The position numbers and the translations under genes were made by a program. Under the pieces are notes generated by a model that was given only the letters and a program-made list of their open reading frames with translations, searched no databases and had not been told where the DNA came from. From NCBI RefSeq assembly GCF_000181515.1, contig NZ_ABCG01000001.1, forward strand, positions 186,001 through 250,000: a stretch of 64,000 bases of DNA. Reading direction: 5' to 3'. The stretch comes from Erythrobacter sp. SD-21 (lineage in GTDB: Bacteria; Pseudomonadota; Alphaproteobacteria; Sphingomonadales; Sphingomonadaceae). Shown here piece by piece: positions 40,717 to 50,597 of the stretch. Numbering within the stretch: position 1 is the first letter of the stretch; every line of letters begins with the position of its first letter.

Positions 40717-43380
40717 ATGACGTCGACCAATGAAATCCGCCGCTCGTTCCTCGATTTTTTCGCCTCGAAGGACCACGCAGAAGTGCCGAGCGCGCCGCTC
40801 GTGCCCTTCAGCGATCCCACGCTCATGTTCGTCAACGCGGGCATGGTGCCGTTCAAGAACGCCTTCACCGGGCTCGAAACGCCGCCCGCGCCGCGTGCCA
40901 CCAGCGCACAGAAATGCGTGCGCGCCGGGGGGAAGCACAACGATCTCGACAATGTTGGCTACACCGCGCGGCATCACACCTTCTTCGAGATGCTCGGCAA
41001 TTTCAGCTTTGGCGACTATTTCAAGGAACAGGCGATCGACCACGCCTGGACCCTGCTGACCAAGGATTGGGGACTCGACAAGGACCGGCTGCTGGTCACC
41101 GTCTACCACACTGACGACGAAGCGTTCGATTTGTGGAAGAAGCGCACCGGTTTCGCCGACGAGCGCATCATCCGCATTCCAACCAAGGACAACTTTTGGG
41201 CCATGGGTTCGGACGGACCTTGCGGCCCCTGCTCCGAAATCTTCTACGATCATGGCGATCACATCTGGGGCGGCCCTCCGGGTAGCCCGGAAGAGGACGG
41301 TGATCGCTTCGTCGAGATCTGGAACCTCGTCTTCATGCAGTTCACGCAGGAAGCGGACGAGATCGTCGGCGACCTGCCCAAGCCCAGCATCGACACGGGT
41401 ATGGGTATCGAACGCGTTGCCGCAGTGATGCAGGGCGTGCATGACAACTACGACACCGACACCTTCAAGGCCCTGATCGGTGCAAGCGAAGCGCTGACCG
41501 GCGTAAAGGCGGAAGGCGACCGGCAGGCCAGCCACCGCGTGATTGCCGACCATTTGCGCTCGACCAGCTTCTTGCTCGCCGACGGCGTCTTGCCGAGCAA
41601 CGAAGGCCGCGGCTATGTCCTCCGGCGCATCATGCGCCGCGCCATGCGCCACGCGCACTTGCTGGGTGCCAGCCAGCCGCTCATGCATCGCCTCGTCCCT
41701 GAACTCGTCAGCGAAATGGGCGCGGCTTATCCTGAACTCGTGCGCGGCCAGGCGCTGATCCAGGAGGTGCTCGAACGCGAGGAAACGCAGTTCCGCCGCA
41801 CACTCGACAAGGGCCTCAAGCTGCTCGACGAAGCCACCGGTGACATGGGCGAGGGCGGCACGCTCGACGGCGGGACCGCATTCAAGCTCTACGATACCTA
41901 CGGCTTCCCCTATGATCTCACCGAGGACGCGCTGCGCAACCGCGGGATCGGCGTCGACAAGGACGGCTTCGACGCGGCCATGGCGCAGCAGAAGGCCGCC
42001 GCGCGCGCCGCGTGGAAAGGGTCGGGCGAAGCGGCCAGCGAGGAAGTCTGGTTCGACATCGCCGAGCGCGAAGGCTCGACCGAATTCACCGGCTACAGTT
42101 CCGACACGGGCGAGGCCGAAGTGGTCGCGCTGGTGAAGGACGGCAAGGAAGTCGATAGCGCGGGCGAGGGCGAGGATGTCATCATCCTCACCAACCAGAC
42201 GCCGTTCTATGGCGAGAGCGGCGGCCAGACCGGCGATGCTGGCCGCATCTGGACGCCCGAAGGCCTCGAGGCGAAGGTCTCGACCACCAACAAGCCGCTC
42301 GGCCGCCTGCACACGCATGTCGCGACGATCGCCAAGGGGAACGTCAAGGTCGGCGATGCCGTGCATTTCGAGATCGACGCCGAGCGGCGCGACCGCATTC
42401 GTGCGAACCACTCGGCCACGCACTTGGTCCACGCCGCATTGCGTAACCGCCTCGGTGGCCATGTGACACAGAAGGGTTCGCTGGTTTCGGATGACCGTTT
42501 CCGCTTCGACTTTTCGCATCCCAAGCCGCTCAGCGACGAGGACATCGCCGCGATCGAGGCCGAGGTGAACGAGGAAATACGCGCCAACGAGACCGTCGGC
42601 ACCCGCCTCATGACTCCCGACGATGCGGTGGCCGCCGGTGCGCTCGCGCTGTTCGGCGAGAAATACGGCGACGAGGTTCGCGTCCTCTCGATGGGCCGCA
42701 AGGGCGGCGAGGGGAAGAACTACTCGGTCGAACTATGCGGCGGCACCCATGTCGAAGCGACCGGCGATATCGGCCTGTTCAAGATCGTCAGCGAAAGCGC
42801 GGTCAGTTCGGGCGTTCGCCGGATCGAGGCACTCACCGGCGAAGCGGCGCGCCAGTGGCTGCTCGCACGCGACGAGACGGTGCGCGCCATTGCCGCTGCG
42901 CTCAAGACTTCCCCCGACGAAGCCGCGACGCGCGTTTCGGCGCTGGTCGACGAGCGCAAGCGGCTCGAAAAGGAACTCGCCGAAGCCAAGCGCGCGCTTG
43001 CTTTGGGTGGCGGCGGCGCCGGTGATGCTGCGGCGGCCGACGAGGAGATCGGCGGCGTCAAGTTCTCCGGCCAGGTAATCGAAGGCCTCAGCCCCAAGGA
43101 TTTGCGCCCGCTGCTCGACGAAGCGAAGACCCGCATGGGTTCGGGCGTGGCGGCGATTTGCGCGGTGAACGAAGGCAAGGGCGCCTTTGCCGTGGCCGTG
43201 ACCGATGATCTCACCGAGCGCTTCAGCGCCGTCGACTTCGTGCGCGCCGGGGTCGAGGCGTTGGGCGGTAGAGGCGGCGGTGGACGGCCGGACATGGCGC
43301 AGGGCGGCGGTCCGGACGGGTCGAAAGCCGAGGACGCCATTGCCGCCGTGCGTGACGCGCTCGCAAAAGAAAACGCCTGA
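40717..43380 (+). CDS. alaS: Alanyl-tRNA synthetase
   Basis: The 887-residue protein starts [15 protein letters not shown]. It has the class II catalytic domain ([10 protein letters not shown], motif 2 region R-A-G-G-K-H-N-D-L), the editing domain zinc ligands H-S-A-T-H (near residue 565) and C-G-G-T-H (near 674), and the C-terminal glycine-rich DHHA1 region ([15 protein letters not shown]). It charges tRNA-Ala and hydrolyses mischarged Ser/Gly. The ATG at 40717 gives the family N-terminus. The downstream part up to the small convergent gene is 45 bp. Confidence 0.98.
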   Translation: MTSTNEIRRSFLDFFASKDHAEVPSAPLVPFSDPTLMFVNAGMVPFKNAFTGLETPPAPRATSAQKCVRAGGKHNDLDNVGYTARHHTFFEMLGNFSFGDYFKEQAIDHAWTLLTKDWGLDKDRLLVTVYHTDDEAFDLWKKRTGFADERIIRIPTKDNFWAMGSDGPCGPCSEIFYDHGDHIWGGPPGSPEEDGDRFVEIWNLVFMQFTQEADEIVGDLPKPSIDTGMGIERVAAVMQGVHDNYDTDTFKALIGASEALTGVKAEGDRQASHRVIADHLRSTSFLLADGVLPSNEGRGYVLRRIMRRAMRHAHLLGASQPLMHRLVPELVSEMGAAYPELVRGQALIQEVLEREETQFRRTLDKGLKLLDEATGDMGEGGTLDGGTAFKLYDTYGFPYDLTEDALRNRGIGVDKDGFDAAMAQQKAAARAAWKGSGEAASEEVWFDIAEREGSTEFTGYSSDTGEAEVVALVKDGKEVDSAGEGEDVIILTNQTPFYGESGGQTGDAGRIWTPEGLEAKVSTTNKPLGRLHTHVATIAKGNVKVGDAVHFEIDAERRDRIRANHSATHLVHAALRNRLGGHVTQKGSLVSDDRFRFDFSHPKPLSDEDIAAIEAEVNEEIRANETVGTRLMTPDDAVAAGALALFGEKYGDEVRVLSMGRKGGEGKNYSVELCGGTHVEATGDIGLFKIVSESAVSSGVRRIEALTGEAARQWLLARDETVRAIAAALKTSPDEAATRVSALVDERKRLEKELAEAKRALALGGGGAGDAAAADEEIGGVKFSGQVIEGLSPKDLRPLLDEAKTRMGSGVAAICAVNEGKGAFAVAVTDDLTERFSAVDFVRAGVEALGGRGGGGRPDMAQGGGPDGSKAEDAIAAVRDALAKENA

Positions 43381-43425
43381 CCGGCACGAGGCTGGTCAGG
43401 CACTGTTTCTCCTCTCCGGAAATAG

Positions 43426-43605
43426 TCAGGCGCTGGGCGTGCTCTTGGTCACGCCGCTCGAACCCTGTTCGATGTCGTAGCCTTCAGTGTCACCGGGCGC
43501 GCCGCGCTTTTCGGTCGGGGCGTGCGACTTCAGCGGGTCTTGCACATTCTGCGGCTTGAACTTCTCGTCGTTCGGGGTCGGCTTGGTGGGGTCGGGGTTG
43601 CTCAT
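43426..43605 (-). CDS. Small hydrophilic hypothetical protein, 59 aa
   Basis: From ATG 43605 (RBS aaaggagag) the protein reads M-S-N-P-D-P-T-K-P-T-P-N-D-E-K-F and continues with a proline-, lysine- and glycine-rich, very likely disordered chain. There is no membrane helix and no cysteine. I cannot assign a function. The strong RBS and the absence of other genes between alaS and the antiporter support it being real. Confidence 0.65.
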   Translation of the reverse strand: MSNPDPTKPTPNDEKFKPQNVQDPLKSHAPTEKRGAPGDTEGYDIEQGSSGVTKSTPSA

Positions 43606-43650
43606 ATTTGCTCTCCTTTTGCCCAATCAACGGCTAGGGAGCGCAATCGT

Positions 43651-45411
43651 TCAACCGTTCGCCGTGCTTGAGCGTAGCTTGGGCTTGTAGCCAAGCGCGC
43701 CTTCTTCCTCGATCTGTTCGCGGAACTCGTCGCGCTTCTCGTGGATGGAGGCGATGACCGGTCCCATCGCAACGCCGATGTCGACGAGCACCGCTTCCGA
43801 CAGCTGCAATGTAGCCTCGAGCGCTTCCGGCACGGCGTGGCTGGCACCGGCGCGGTAGAGTTCGGCCGCATGCGCTATGTCACGGGCGCGGGCGACAATG
43901 AGGAGGTCTGGGTATTCGCTACGCAGCTTGCGGACGAGACGTTCGGCAAGGACGGGTTCGTCCATGGTCAGGACTACGGCCAGCGCGTCTTCGATGCCGA
44001 GGTGATGCAGCGCATCGCCTCTTGCGGCATTGCCGAAGGTTGCGCGGTAGCCCTCGCGTTTGGCGTATTCGATCAGGTCCGCATCGGAATCGATCGCAAC
44101 ATAGGCTTTCTCATGCGCCTTGAGCATCTGTGCAACGAGACGTCCGACGCGGCCAATGCCGACGATGATGACTTTACGCTCGCCCTCGTCCTCTGGCGGG
44201 AGTTCGGGCGCTGGTTCGACCCGGCGGGCCACCACCCGGCCCAAACGGGCCAGCAGTGGAGTGATAGTAAGTCCGATAGCGGTCACGATCTGCCAGAATT
44301 GCGCCGTACCGGGCTGGATCAGCAGCGCCGAGCTGGCCGCGGTGAGAACGATGAGCGTGGTCTCTGATGGGCTGGCCATCAAAATGCCGGTTTCGGCCGC
44401 CGTGCTGCGGCGCGCGCCCATCAGGCGCAGGAGCACGCCGGTCAGCAGTGCCTTGAACACCAGAACGCCGACCACGGCGGTCGCAATCATACCGAAATGC
44501 TCTGCGATTGTCGCAAGGTCGATGCTCATGCCGACGGTAATGAGGAAGATACCCAGCGCGAGGCCCTTGAAGGGCTCCATGATGCTTTCGACTTCGGTGT
44601 GGTATTCGGTTTCGGCAATCAGCAGACCTGCAATCAGCGCGCCGACGATGGGCGAAAGGCCCACGGCTGCCGTTGCGAGGCTCGACCCGATGACCACAAG
44701 CATCGCGGCGGCGAGGAACAACTCGGGACTCTTGGTGCGTGCGGCCTGCGCAAAGAGGCGGGGAAGGGCATAGCGCCCGGCAATCATCATTACGGCAATG
44801 ACGGCTGCGCCCTGCCACATGGTCGTCAGCAGGCCTTCCCAGCCTTCGGAAGCGGCATTGGGTGCCATGGCGCCGAGGATGAAGACGATGGGCACGATCA
44901 TGATGTCTTCGAACAGCAGCATCGACAGCGCTGCCCGACCGACAGGACTGGTGCTGCCCGAAATTGGCAGCACGATAGCGGTCGAGGAGAAGGCAAGCGC
45001 AAAGCCCAGCGCCAGCGCGCCAATCCAGTATTGCCCCATCATCGACAACACGATGGCGAGACAGATACCGCCTATCAGCAGTTCGGCCGCGCCAAGTCCG
45101 AAGACCAGCCTGCGCAACTGCCACAGACGCTTGAATGAGAGTTCGAGCCCGATGGCGAACAGCAGGAGAATAATTCCGAATTCAGCGAATAGATCCAGCG
45201 CCTCCGGGTCCGATATGGTTATGTGTTCCAACCACGGTCTTTCGAAGACGAGTTGGCCGAGGCCATACGGTCCGACGAGGATACCGATGAGGATGAACCC
45301 GATGACCGGCGTGATGCGGAAGCGGGTGAAAACCGGGATGACGAGGCCCGCCGCGCCCAGGATGACGAGCGCGTCGGAAAGTGCAGGTGATGCCAATTCG
45401 CCCGATGCCAT
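43651..45411 (-). CDS. CPA2-type cation/proton antiporter with TrkA-N domain (KefB/YbaL-like)
   Basis: The 586-residue protein has about twelve or thirteen membrane helices in the first 390 residues (Na+/H+ exchanger fold, with G-L-S-P-I-V-G-A-L-I-A-G in the core), followed by a cytoplasmic RCK/TrkA-N domain beginning V-I-I-V-G-I-G-R-V-G-R-L-V near 418, which binds a nucleotide. Proteins of this type exchange K+ or Na+ for protons. The RCK domain suggests gating by NAD(H) or glutathione-like ligands as in Kef systems. No KefF/KefG partner is present. Start ATG 45411; the nearest gene is the GNAT-nitrilase fusion 50 bp upstream on the same strand. Confidence 0.9.
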   Translation of the reverse strand: MASGELASPALSDALVILGAAGLVIPVFTRFRITPVIGFILIGILVGPYGLGQLVFERPWLEHITISDPEALDLFAEFGIILLLFAIGLELSFKRLWQLRRLVFGLGAAELLIGGICLAIVLSMMGQYWIGALALGFALAFSSTAIVLPISGSTSPVGRAALSMLLFEDIMIVPIVFILGAMAPNAASEGWEGLLTTMWQGAAVIAVMMIAGRYALPRLFAQAARTKSPELFLAAAMLVVIGSSLATAAVGLSPIVGALIAGLLIAETEYHTEVESIMEPFKGLALGIFLITVGMSIDLATIAEHFGMIATAVVGVLVFKALLTGVLLRLMGARRSTAAETGILMASPSETTLIVLTAASSALLIQPGTAQFWQIVTAIGLTITPLLARLGRVVARRVEPAPELPPEDEGERKVIIVGIGRVGRLVAQMLKAHEKAYVAIDSDADLIEYAKREGYRATFGNAARGDALHHLGIEDALAVVLTMDEPVLAERLVRKLRSEYPDLLIVARARDIAHAAELYRAGASHAVPEALEATLQLSEAVLVDIGVAMGPVIASIHEKRDEFREQIEEEGALGYKPKLRSSTANG

Positions 45412-45461
45412 GGGTAAGCTCTAGCCAGCAGGTTTTACGAAGTCACGACGAATGGATGGAT

Positions 45462-47120
45462 TTAACCACCGCCGGGATGCGCCGGACCCAGCGGCTCGCG
45501 TCGCGGGCGAGGCTTGCCGGGGTGCTTGCCGTCCTCGTCCCACTCTATGCGGTAGAGATCGAAACGGCGGTCGGCGAGGTTGCGAACGGTACCTTCGGCG
45601 CGGGCCCATTGGAGGTCGGCGAGGTTGATGTCGCTGATCGTGAGCGTCTCGACATTCTCGGTCGCTTCGGCGGCAATGCCGTCGCGTGCGAAGGGGAAGT
45701 CGCAAGGCGTCAGGATGCAGCTCTGGGCATACTGGATATCCATATTGCCGACATTGGGCAGGTTGCCGACATTGCCCGAGAGGACGACGAAACACTGGTT
45801 CTCGATCGCGCGCGCCTGTCCGCAATAGCGGACGCGCAGATATCCCTGGCGGCTGTCGGTGCAGAAGGGCACGAAAATGATCCGCGCGCCTTCGTCGGCG
45901 AGGCGGCGGGAGAGTTCGGGGAACTCGCTGTCGTAGCAGATCTGCACACCGATCGGGCCGCAGTCGGTCTGGATCACCTCGACCTTGTCGCCGCCCTTGA
46001 TGTTCCACCAGTAACGCTCGTTGGGAGTGGGGTGAATCTTCTCCTGTGCGTGGACCGATCCATCGCGCAGGCAGACATAGGCGACGTTGTGGATGTCGCC
46101 ATCCTCCATCCGCGTGGGGTGGCTGCCGGCGATGATGTTGATGTTGTAGCGCATCGCCATTTCCGAAATGTCGTCACGCAAACGCGGGGTGTATTCCGAC
46201 AACCGTTCGATCGCTTCGACGGGCGAGAGTTCCTTCTCCTCGAAACTCAGCAGCATGAGCGTGAAGAGCTCGGGAAAAACAATGAAGTCTGCCTCGTAAT
46301 CACTTGCAACATCGACGAAATAGGTGACATGACGCATGAATTCGTCATAGTCGGCGACCTGCCGTGCCTGCAGCTGGCAGGTGGCCACGCGTACCGCTTC
46401 GACCCCGCGCGGTAGGCGCTTTTTCACGGGCTGGTCACGCTCCACATAGGGATTGCGCCAGACCATCATGATCGCGTTGGCCATGCTGGCCTTGTCTTCG
46501 GGCAGGTAGCCTTCCATCACCCGCTCAGGTTCGAAACCGTTGGCGAGTTGGAAACGCAGCACGGGGTCGTGCAGCTTCCCGGCGACCACCTGATCGAGAT
46601 AATCCTGCGGTCCTTCCACCTTTCGGCGGTTGCGGCGATAGTTCGGCATGCGCCCGGCAAAGACGATGCCGGTCAGGTCACGCTCTTCGGCCAGCGCACG
46701 ACGTTCTTCATACAGGCGCCGCCCGATGCGCACCCCGCGCACCTTGGGATCGACGCACATCTCGTAGCCATAGAGCCAGTCACCGGTCGGATCGTGGCGG
46801 CTGCCATAGCCATTGGCGGTGATCTCGTCCCAGTCGTGGTCCTGGAAGGCGAGGGCTTCGGCGACCTGCATCGTCGCGCAATAGCCCACTACCTCGTCAT
46901 CGAGCAGCGCGACGAAGCACCCTTCGCGGAAATTGTTGATCTGGCCGCGGATTTCGCCGTGCGTATAGGCGGGCATATCCTCGTAGACGCGGCGCACGAG
47001 GTTCGCGATGCCCGGAATGTCCTTGATCTTGGCGTTGCGGATGTCGAGCCGCTTCTGCCCGAACTTTTCCGAACCCTTGCGGCGAGTGGTGCGCTTCTTC
47101 GCTGGCTGCTTGGCCATCAA
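45462..47120 (-). CDS. GNAT acetyltransferase - carbon-nitrogen hydrolase fusion, 552 aa
   Basis: The N-terminal third (about 25-200) is a GNAT domain with the acetyl-CoA site V-R-G-V-R-I-G-R-R-L-Y near residue 129. The second half is a nitrilase-superfamily hydrolase with the triad glutamate in F-P-E-L-F (near 291), lysine in E-K-I-H-P-T-P (near 370) and cysteine in I-C-Y-D-S-E-F (near 402). Such two-domain proteins are widespread in proteobacteria but their substrate is not known to me; hydrolysis of an amide coupled to acetylation is plausible. The start is M-M-A-K-Q-P with a lysine/arginine-rich lead; ATG 47117 is equally possible. It lies between icd and the antiporter gene, all on the minus strand. 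Confidence 0.88.
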   Translation of the reverse strand: MMAKQPAKKRTTRRKGSEKFGQKRLDIRNAKIKDIPGIANLVRRVYEDMPAYTHGEIRGQINNFREGCFVALLDDEVVGYCATMQVAEALAFQDHDWDEITANGYGSRHDPTGDWLYGYEMCVDPKVRGVRIGRRLYEERRALAEERDLTGIVFAGRMPNYRRNRRKVEGPQDYLDQVVAGKLHDPVLRFQLANGFEPERVMEGYLPEDKASMANAIMMVWRNPYVERDQPVKKRLPRGVEAVRVATCQLQARQVADYDEFMRHVTYFVDVASDYEADFIVFPELFTLMLLSFEEKELSPVEAIERLSEYTPRLRDDISEMAMRYNINIIAGSHPTRMEDGDIHNVAYVCLRDGSVHAQEKIHPTPNERYWWNIKGGDKVEVIQTDCGPIGVQICYDSEFPELSRRLADEGARIIFVPFCTDSRQGYLRVRYCGQARAIENQCFVVLSGNVGNLPNVGNMDIQYAQSCILTPCDFPFARDGIAAEATENVETLTISDINLADLQWARAEGTVRNLADRRFDLYRIEWDEDGKHPGKPRPRREPLGPAHPGGG

Positions 47121-47146
47121 TACCCCGTCTTCAATTTATCGACCCC

Positions 47147-47178
47147 AAACGAAAACGGGGCCGGCTCACGCCGACCCC
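47147..47178 (-). terminator. Terminator downstream of icd
   Basis: On the minus strand ggggtcggc-gtga-gccggcccc forms a 9-bp stem with one mismatch, followed by gttttcgttt. It ends the icd transcript ahead of the GNAT-nitrilase gene. Confidence 0.8.
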
Positions 47179-47222
47179 GATGATCTGGCTTATCCGGGTA
47201 ACGACCCGGAGAGCATAGGGTT

Positions 47223-48443
47223 TCAGCCCCAATTCGCCATTTCGGCTTCGAGGCCTTCCACAATGGCTTCGAAGAACTGTTCGGTTGTCATCCAGCTCTG
47301 GTCCGGACCGATGAGCAGCGCGAGGTCCTTCGTCATCTTGCCGCTTTCGACGGTCTTGATGCAGACCTGCTCGAGTGTCTCGGCGAACTTGACCACTTCG
47401 GGCGTGTTGTCGAACTTGCCGCGATACATGAGGCCGCGCGTCCATGCGAAAATGCTGGCGATCGGGTTGGTGGAGGTCGCCTTGCCCTGCTGGTGCTGGC
47501 GATAGTGACGGGTGACAGTGCCGTGCGCCGCTTCCGCTTCGACGGTTTTGCCGTCGGGCGTCATCAGGACCGAGGTCATCAGGCCGAGCGAGCCAAAGCC
47601 CTGTGCGACGATGTCCGACTGCACGTCACCGTCGTAGTTCTTGCAGGCCCAGACAAACTTGCCGTTCCACTTGAGGGCGGCTGCGACCATGTCGTCGATC
47701 AGGCGGTGTTCGTAAGTGATCCCGTGCTTTTCGAACTGGTCCTTGTACTCGGCGTCGAAGATTTCCTGGAACAGGTCCTTGAAGCGTCCATCGTACTTCT
47801 TGAGGATGGTGTTCTTGGTCGACAGGTACACCGGCCACTTGCGGTCGAGGCCGTACTGGAAGCTTGCGCGCGCGAAATCGCGGATGCTGTCGTCGAGGTT
47901 GTACATCGCCATGGCAACGCCGGGGCTCTGGAATTCGAACACGTCGAGATCGATATTCTCGCCGTTCTCGCCTTCGAAGACGAGGCGCAGCTTGCCCGCA
48001 CCCGGGATGAGGGTGTCGGTGGCGCGGTACTGGTCACCGAAGGCGTGACGGCCGACCACGATGGGATCGGTCCAGCCGGGGACGAGACGCGGCACGTTGT
48101 CGATGACGATTGGTTCGCGGAAGACCACGCCGCCGAGAATGTTGCGGATGGTGCCGTTGGGCGAGCGCCACATCTTCTTGAGGTCGAATTCCTCGACGCG
48201 CGCTTCGTCGGGCGTAATGGTGGCGCACTTCACGCCGACGCCGTGTTCCTTGATCGCGTTGGCTGCGTCGACCGTGATCTGGTCGTCGGTCTCGTCGCGC
48301 TTCTCGATCGAGAGGTCGTAATATTTGAGGTCGACGTCGAGGTAAGGAAGGATCAGCCGTTCGCGGATCCACTTCCAGATGATCTTCGTCATTTCGTCGC
48401 CGTCGAGTTCGACGACCGGGTTGGCTACCTTGATCTTGGCCAT
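47223..48443 (-). CDS. icd: NADP-dependent isocitrate dehydrogenase, eukaryote-like homodimeric type
   Basis: The 406-residue protein starts [23 protein letters not shown] and has the substrate motif [10 protein letters not shown] near residue 92 and [10 protein letters not shown] near 307, as in the mitochondrial/cytosolic type rather than the E. coli type. It oxidises isocitrate to 2-oxoglutarate with NADP in the TCA cycle. This subtype is usual in Sphingomonadales. It is divergent from the exopolysaccharide locus; the 237-bp gap holds promoters only as far as can be seen. Confidence 0.97.
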   Translation of the reverse strand: MAKIKVANPVVELDGDEMTKIIWKWIRERLILPYLDVDLKYYDLSIEKRDETDDQITVDAANAIKEHGVGVKCATITPDEARVEEFDLKKMWRSPNGTIRNILGGVVFREPIVIDNVPRLVPGWTDPIVVGRHAFGDQYRATDTLIPGAGKLRLVFEGENGENIDLDVFEFQSPGVAMAMYNLDDSIRDFARASFQYGLDRKWPVYLSTKNTILKKYDGRFKDLFQEIFDAEYKDQFEKHGITYEHRLIDDMVAAALKWNGKFVWACKNYDGDVQSDIVAQGFGSLGLMTSVLMTPDGKTVEAEAAHGTVTRHYRQHQQGKATSTNPIASIFAWTRGLMYRGKFDNTPEVVKFAETLEQVCIKTVESGKMTKDLALLIGPDQSWMTTEQFFEAIVEGLEAEMANWG

Positions 48444-48680
48444 GGTTTTCCTGTTGGTTCGAATGAAGTTGCGCGCGCTCTAGCAGAGTGGCGCAAGAGG
48501 GCAAGGTTGAGGCCTGAGCTCAATGGCTGCCGTAGTGTTAACTCAATGTGCTTCTGCCAAAATATATTGCGTCGACCCTACAGTCTAAGTAAGGCTTCGC
48601 ATGAACAAGACGCAGAATCTCGCCAGCGATTTCATAAATCGAGTTACCCCTAATCAGGCCAGTGCGAGCCGGGACGAAGC

Positions 48681-50048
48681 ATGCCGCTGAAGGACTTTAT
48701 CGAGCAAAACCGGCGTCCGGCGATGGAGCATCGTCGGATACAACTCTACGCCGCGCTTTTTCTGATCGATATCGGGACACTTTTCGCCAGCTTCTGGCTG
48801 TCCGGCGCGATCTACGTCGGACGGATGCCATCCCTTCGTGCAATTCAGGTGATGCAGTTCACGATTCCGATCTTCGTGATCATAGCAATCTACAACCGCC
48901 TCTATTCGATCCAGACGCTTGAGAGCTTTAGGCATGCGCTTTGGCGCCTGTCGCTGACCCTCGGTCTATCGGCGATGCTGTTTCTCGTCATGACATTTTA
49001 TGTCGGCTCCTCGACGGACTTCGCCCGCCTGACCTTTTCCACCGCTGTTATCATGGCATTTCTCGCCATGATCGTGGTGCGCGCGTTCTTCTATTGGTAC
49101 GTCAAGCGCAATTTCCGGGGGCGTATATCGAATGTCTTGATCATCGAAGATGGCGGGCCCTTCATTGATCTGCCCGGTGTCGATCGGGTCGAGGCCGACG
49201 GCGAGATGGTCGAGCAAGCCCACTCCGACCCGGAAGCACTCGACCTTCTCGGGCGGACAATGCGCGGCATGGACCGGGTGATAGTGAGCTGCCCTGTAGA
49301 CCGTCGGAAATTCTGGACCCGTATCATGCGGGCCTCCGGAGTTCATGGGGAGGTCGTCTCGGAGGCGCTGCAGGAACTCGGCGCTCTCGCTCTGGAGCGC
49401 GAACACGGCTGGTCCTTCCTTGTCGTTTCGGCAGGACCGCTGGGCCTCAGGGCAAGGCTGACCAAGCGGGTAATCGATCTGGCGTTCACCGTTCCGGCCT
49501 TGATCCTCCTGGGCCCGCTGATGCTTGTGGTGGCGTTGCTGATCAAGCTCGAGGACGGTGGGCCGGTTTTCTTCGTGCAACCCCGAATGGGGCAAGGAAA
49601 CTGTATGTTCGACATGCTGAAGTTCCGCTCGATGAAAGTCGGCAAGCTCGACGCCGAAGGCGCGCGTTCGACCTCGCGGGAAGATGACCGGGTAACGCGA
49701 ATCGGGAAGTTCATTCGCCGCACCAGCATCGACGAATTGCCGCAACTGCTGAATGTCTTGCGATCCGAAATGAGCTTGGTGGGACCGCGTCCGCACGCCT
49801 TGGGATCGCTCGCGAACGAGAAGCTGTTCTGGGAGATCGACAGCAATTACTGGCAGCGTCATTCGCTCAAGCCCGGGCTTACTGGTCTGGCGCAGGTCCG
49901 TGGTTTCCGTGGCGCCACCGAAACGGAGATGCATCTGACTGACCGGTTGGGGGCTGACCTGGAATATATTCGCCACTGGTCGCCACTCGGGGACCTCAAG
50001 ATCATATTCGCAACTGCTAAGGTGCTGGTGCATCCAAACGCCTACTGA
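48681..50048 (+). CDS. Undecaprenyl-phosphate sugar phosphotransferase (WcaJ/PssY-like), 455 aa
   Basis: Four membrane helices (about residues 22-130) are followed by a soluble middle part and the bacterial sugar transferase domain: a fifth hydrophobic helix (near 265-290), then F-D-M-L-K-F-R-S-M-K with the catalytic-site residues, T-S-I-D-E-L-P-Q-L-L-N-V-L and V-G-P-R-P-H, and L-K-P-G-L-T-G-L-A-Q. It transfers a sugar-1-phosphate to undecaprenyl phosphate, the first step of lipid-linked exopolysaccharide unit synthesis. It opens the plus-strand EPS locus that ends at 59717. RBS gggacgaag precedes the ATG. Confidence 0.93.
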   Translation: MPLKDFIEQNRRPAMEHRRIQLYAALFLIDIGTLFASFWLSGAIYVGRMPSLRAIQVMQFTIPIFVIIAIYNRLYSIQTLESFRHALWRLSLTLGLSAMLFLVMTFYVGSSTDFARLTFSTAVIMAFLAMIVVRAFFYWYVKRNFRGRISNVLIIEDGGPFIDLPGVDRVEADGEMVEQAHSDPEALDLLGRTMRGMDRVIVSCPVDRRKFWTRIMRASGVHGEVVSEALQELGALALEREHGWSFLVVSAGPLGLRARLTKRVIDLAFTVPALILLGPLMLVVALLIKLEDGGPVFFVQPRMGQGNCMFDMLKFRSMKVGKLDAEGARSTSREDDRVTRIGKFIRRTSIDELPQLLNVLRSEMSLVGPRPHALGSLANEKLFWEIDSNYWQRHSLKPGLTGLAQVRGFRGATETEMHLTDRLGADLEYIRHWSPLGDLKIIFATAKVLVHPNAY

Positions 50049-50241
50049 GCCGAAGTGATGCATATATGTCAATTTTCCAAACAAATATCGTTTTTCAGGA
50101 ACGTTCCGCTCTTGGCAAACTTGGTGTCCTGTGCGAGCCGAAGATCTCGTCGTAACTGCAATTTAACCGGTTGCACTTAGGGCGAAACATTGCTAGCGAG
50201 GAAAATGAATTCTCGTAAGAAGAAAAACTAGGAGATTACCT

Positions 50242-50505
50242 ATGAAGACCAGCCGCCTTCTTTCGGGCCTCGGTGCAGTTGCCATGGCGGTCGTTCCCGT
50301 CGCTGCACAGGCCGGAACCCGCGCTGCTGACACCGGTGCTATTGCCGTGCAGCCCGTCAAGATGTCGGGTGTAGAGCGTGGCACGGAAAGTGTTACGACC
50401 AAAAGCGAACTCGGCGGCTCGGCCGTGATTATCGCTGCCCTCGCGGCAATTGCCGTGATTGTCGGCATTATCATTGCTGTCGACGATGATGACACCACCG
50501 ATTAA
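50242..50505 (+). CDS. Small exported membrane-anchored protein, 87 aa
   Basis: The protein has a signal peptide (M-K-T-S-R-L-L-S-G-L-G ... A-Q-A-G), a short mature part, a second strongly hydrophobic helix (G-G-S-A-V-I-I-A-A-L-A-A-I-A-V-I, residues about 58-80) and an acidic tail V-D-D-D-D-T-T-D. It lies inside the EPS locus with its own AT-rich 190-bp leader and a strong terminator directly behind it, so it is probably expressed as an abundant short transcript. RBS aggaga. I recognise no family. A structural or regulatory role at the envelope near the EPS machinery is only a guess. Confidence 0.8.
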   Translation: MKTSRLLSGLGAVAMAVVPVAAQAGTRAADTGAIAVQPVKMSGVERGTESVTTKSELGGSAVIIAALAAIAVIVGIIIAVDDDDTTD

Positions 50506-50525
50506 TTGAATCGGTACAAAATTTG

Positions 50526-50560
50526 AACCCCGTCGGTTTTGGTGCCGGCGGGGTTTTTTA
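50526..50560 (+). terminator. Terminator behind the small envelope protein
   Basis: The stem aaccccgtcgg / ccggcggggtt (11 bp with one mismatch) is followed by ttttt. It would insulate or attenuate transcription into the downstream EPS genes. Confidence 0.9.
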
Positions 50561-50597
50561 TGTCTGTCTACAAGCGGAAGGCCGCTGAGGTCTTGGG

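Noticed and set aside
40561..42519. 652-codon minus-strand open frame
   Set aside because: Antisense shadow of alaS.
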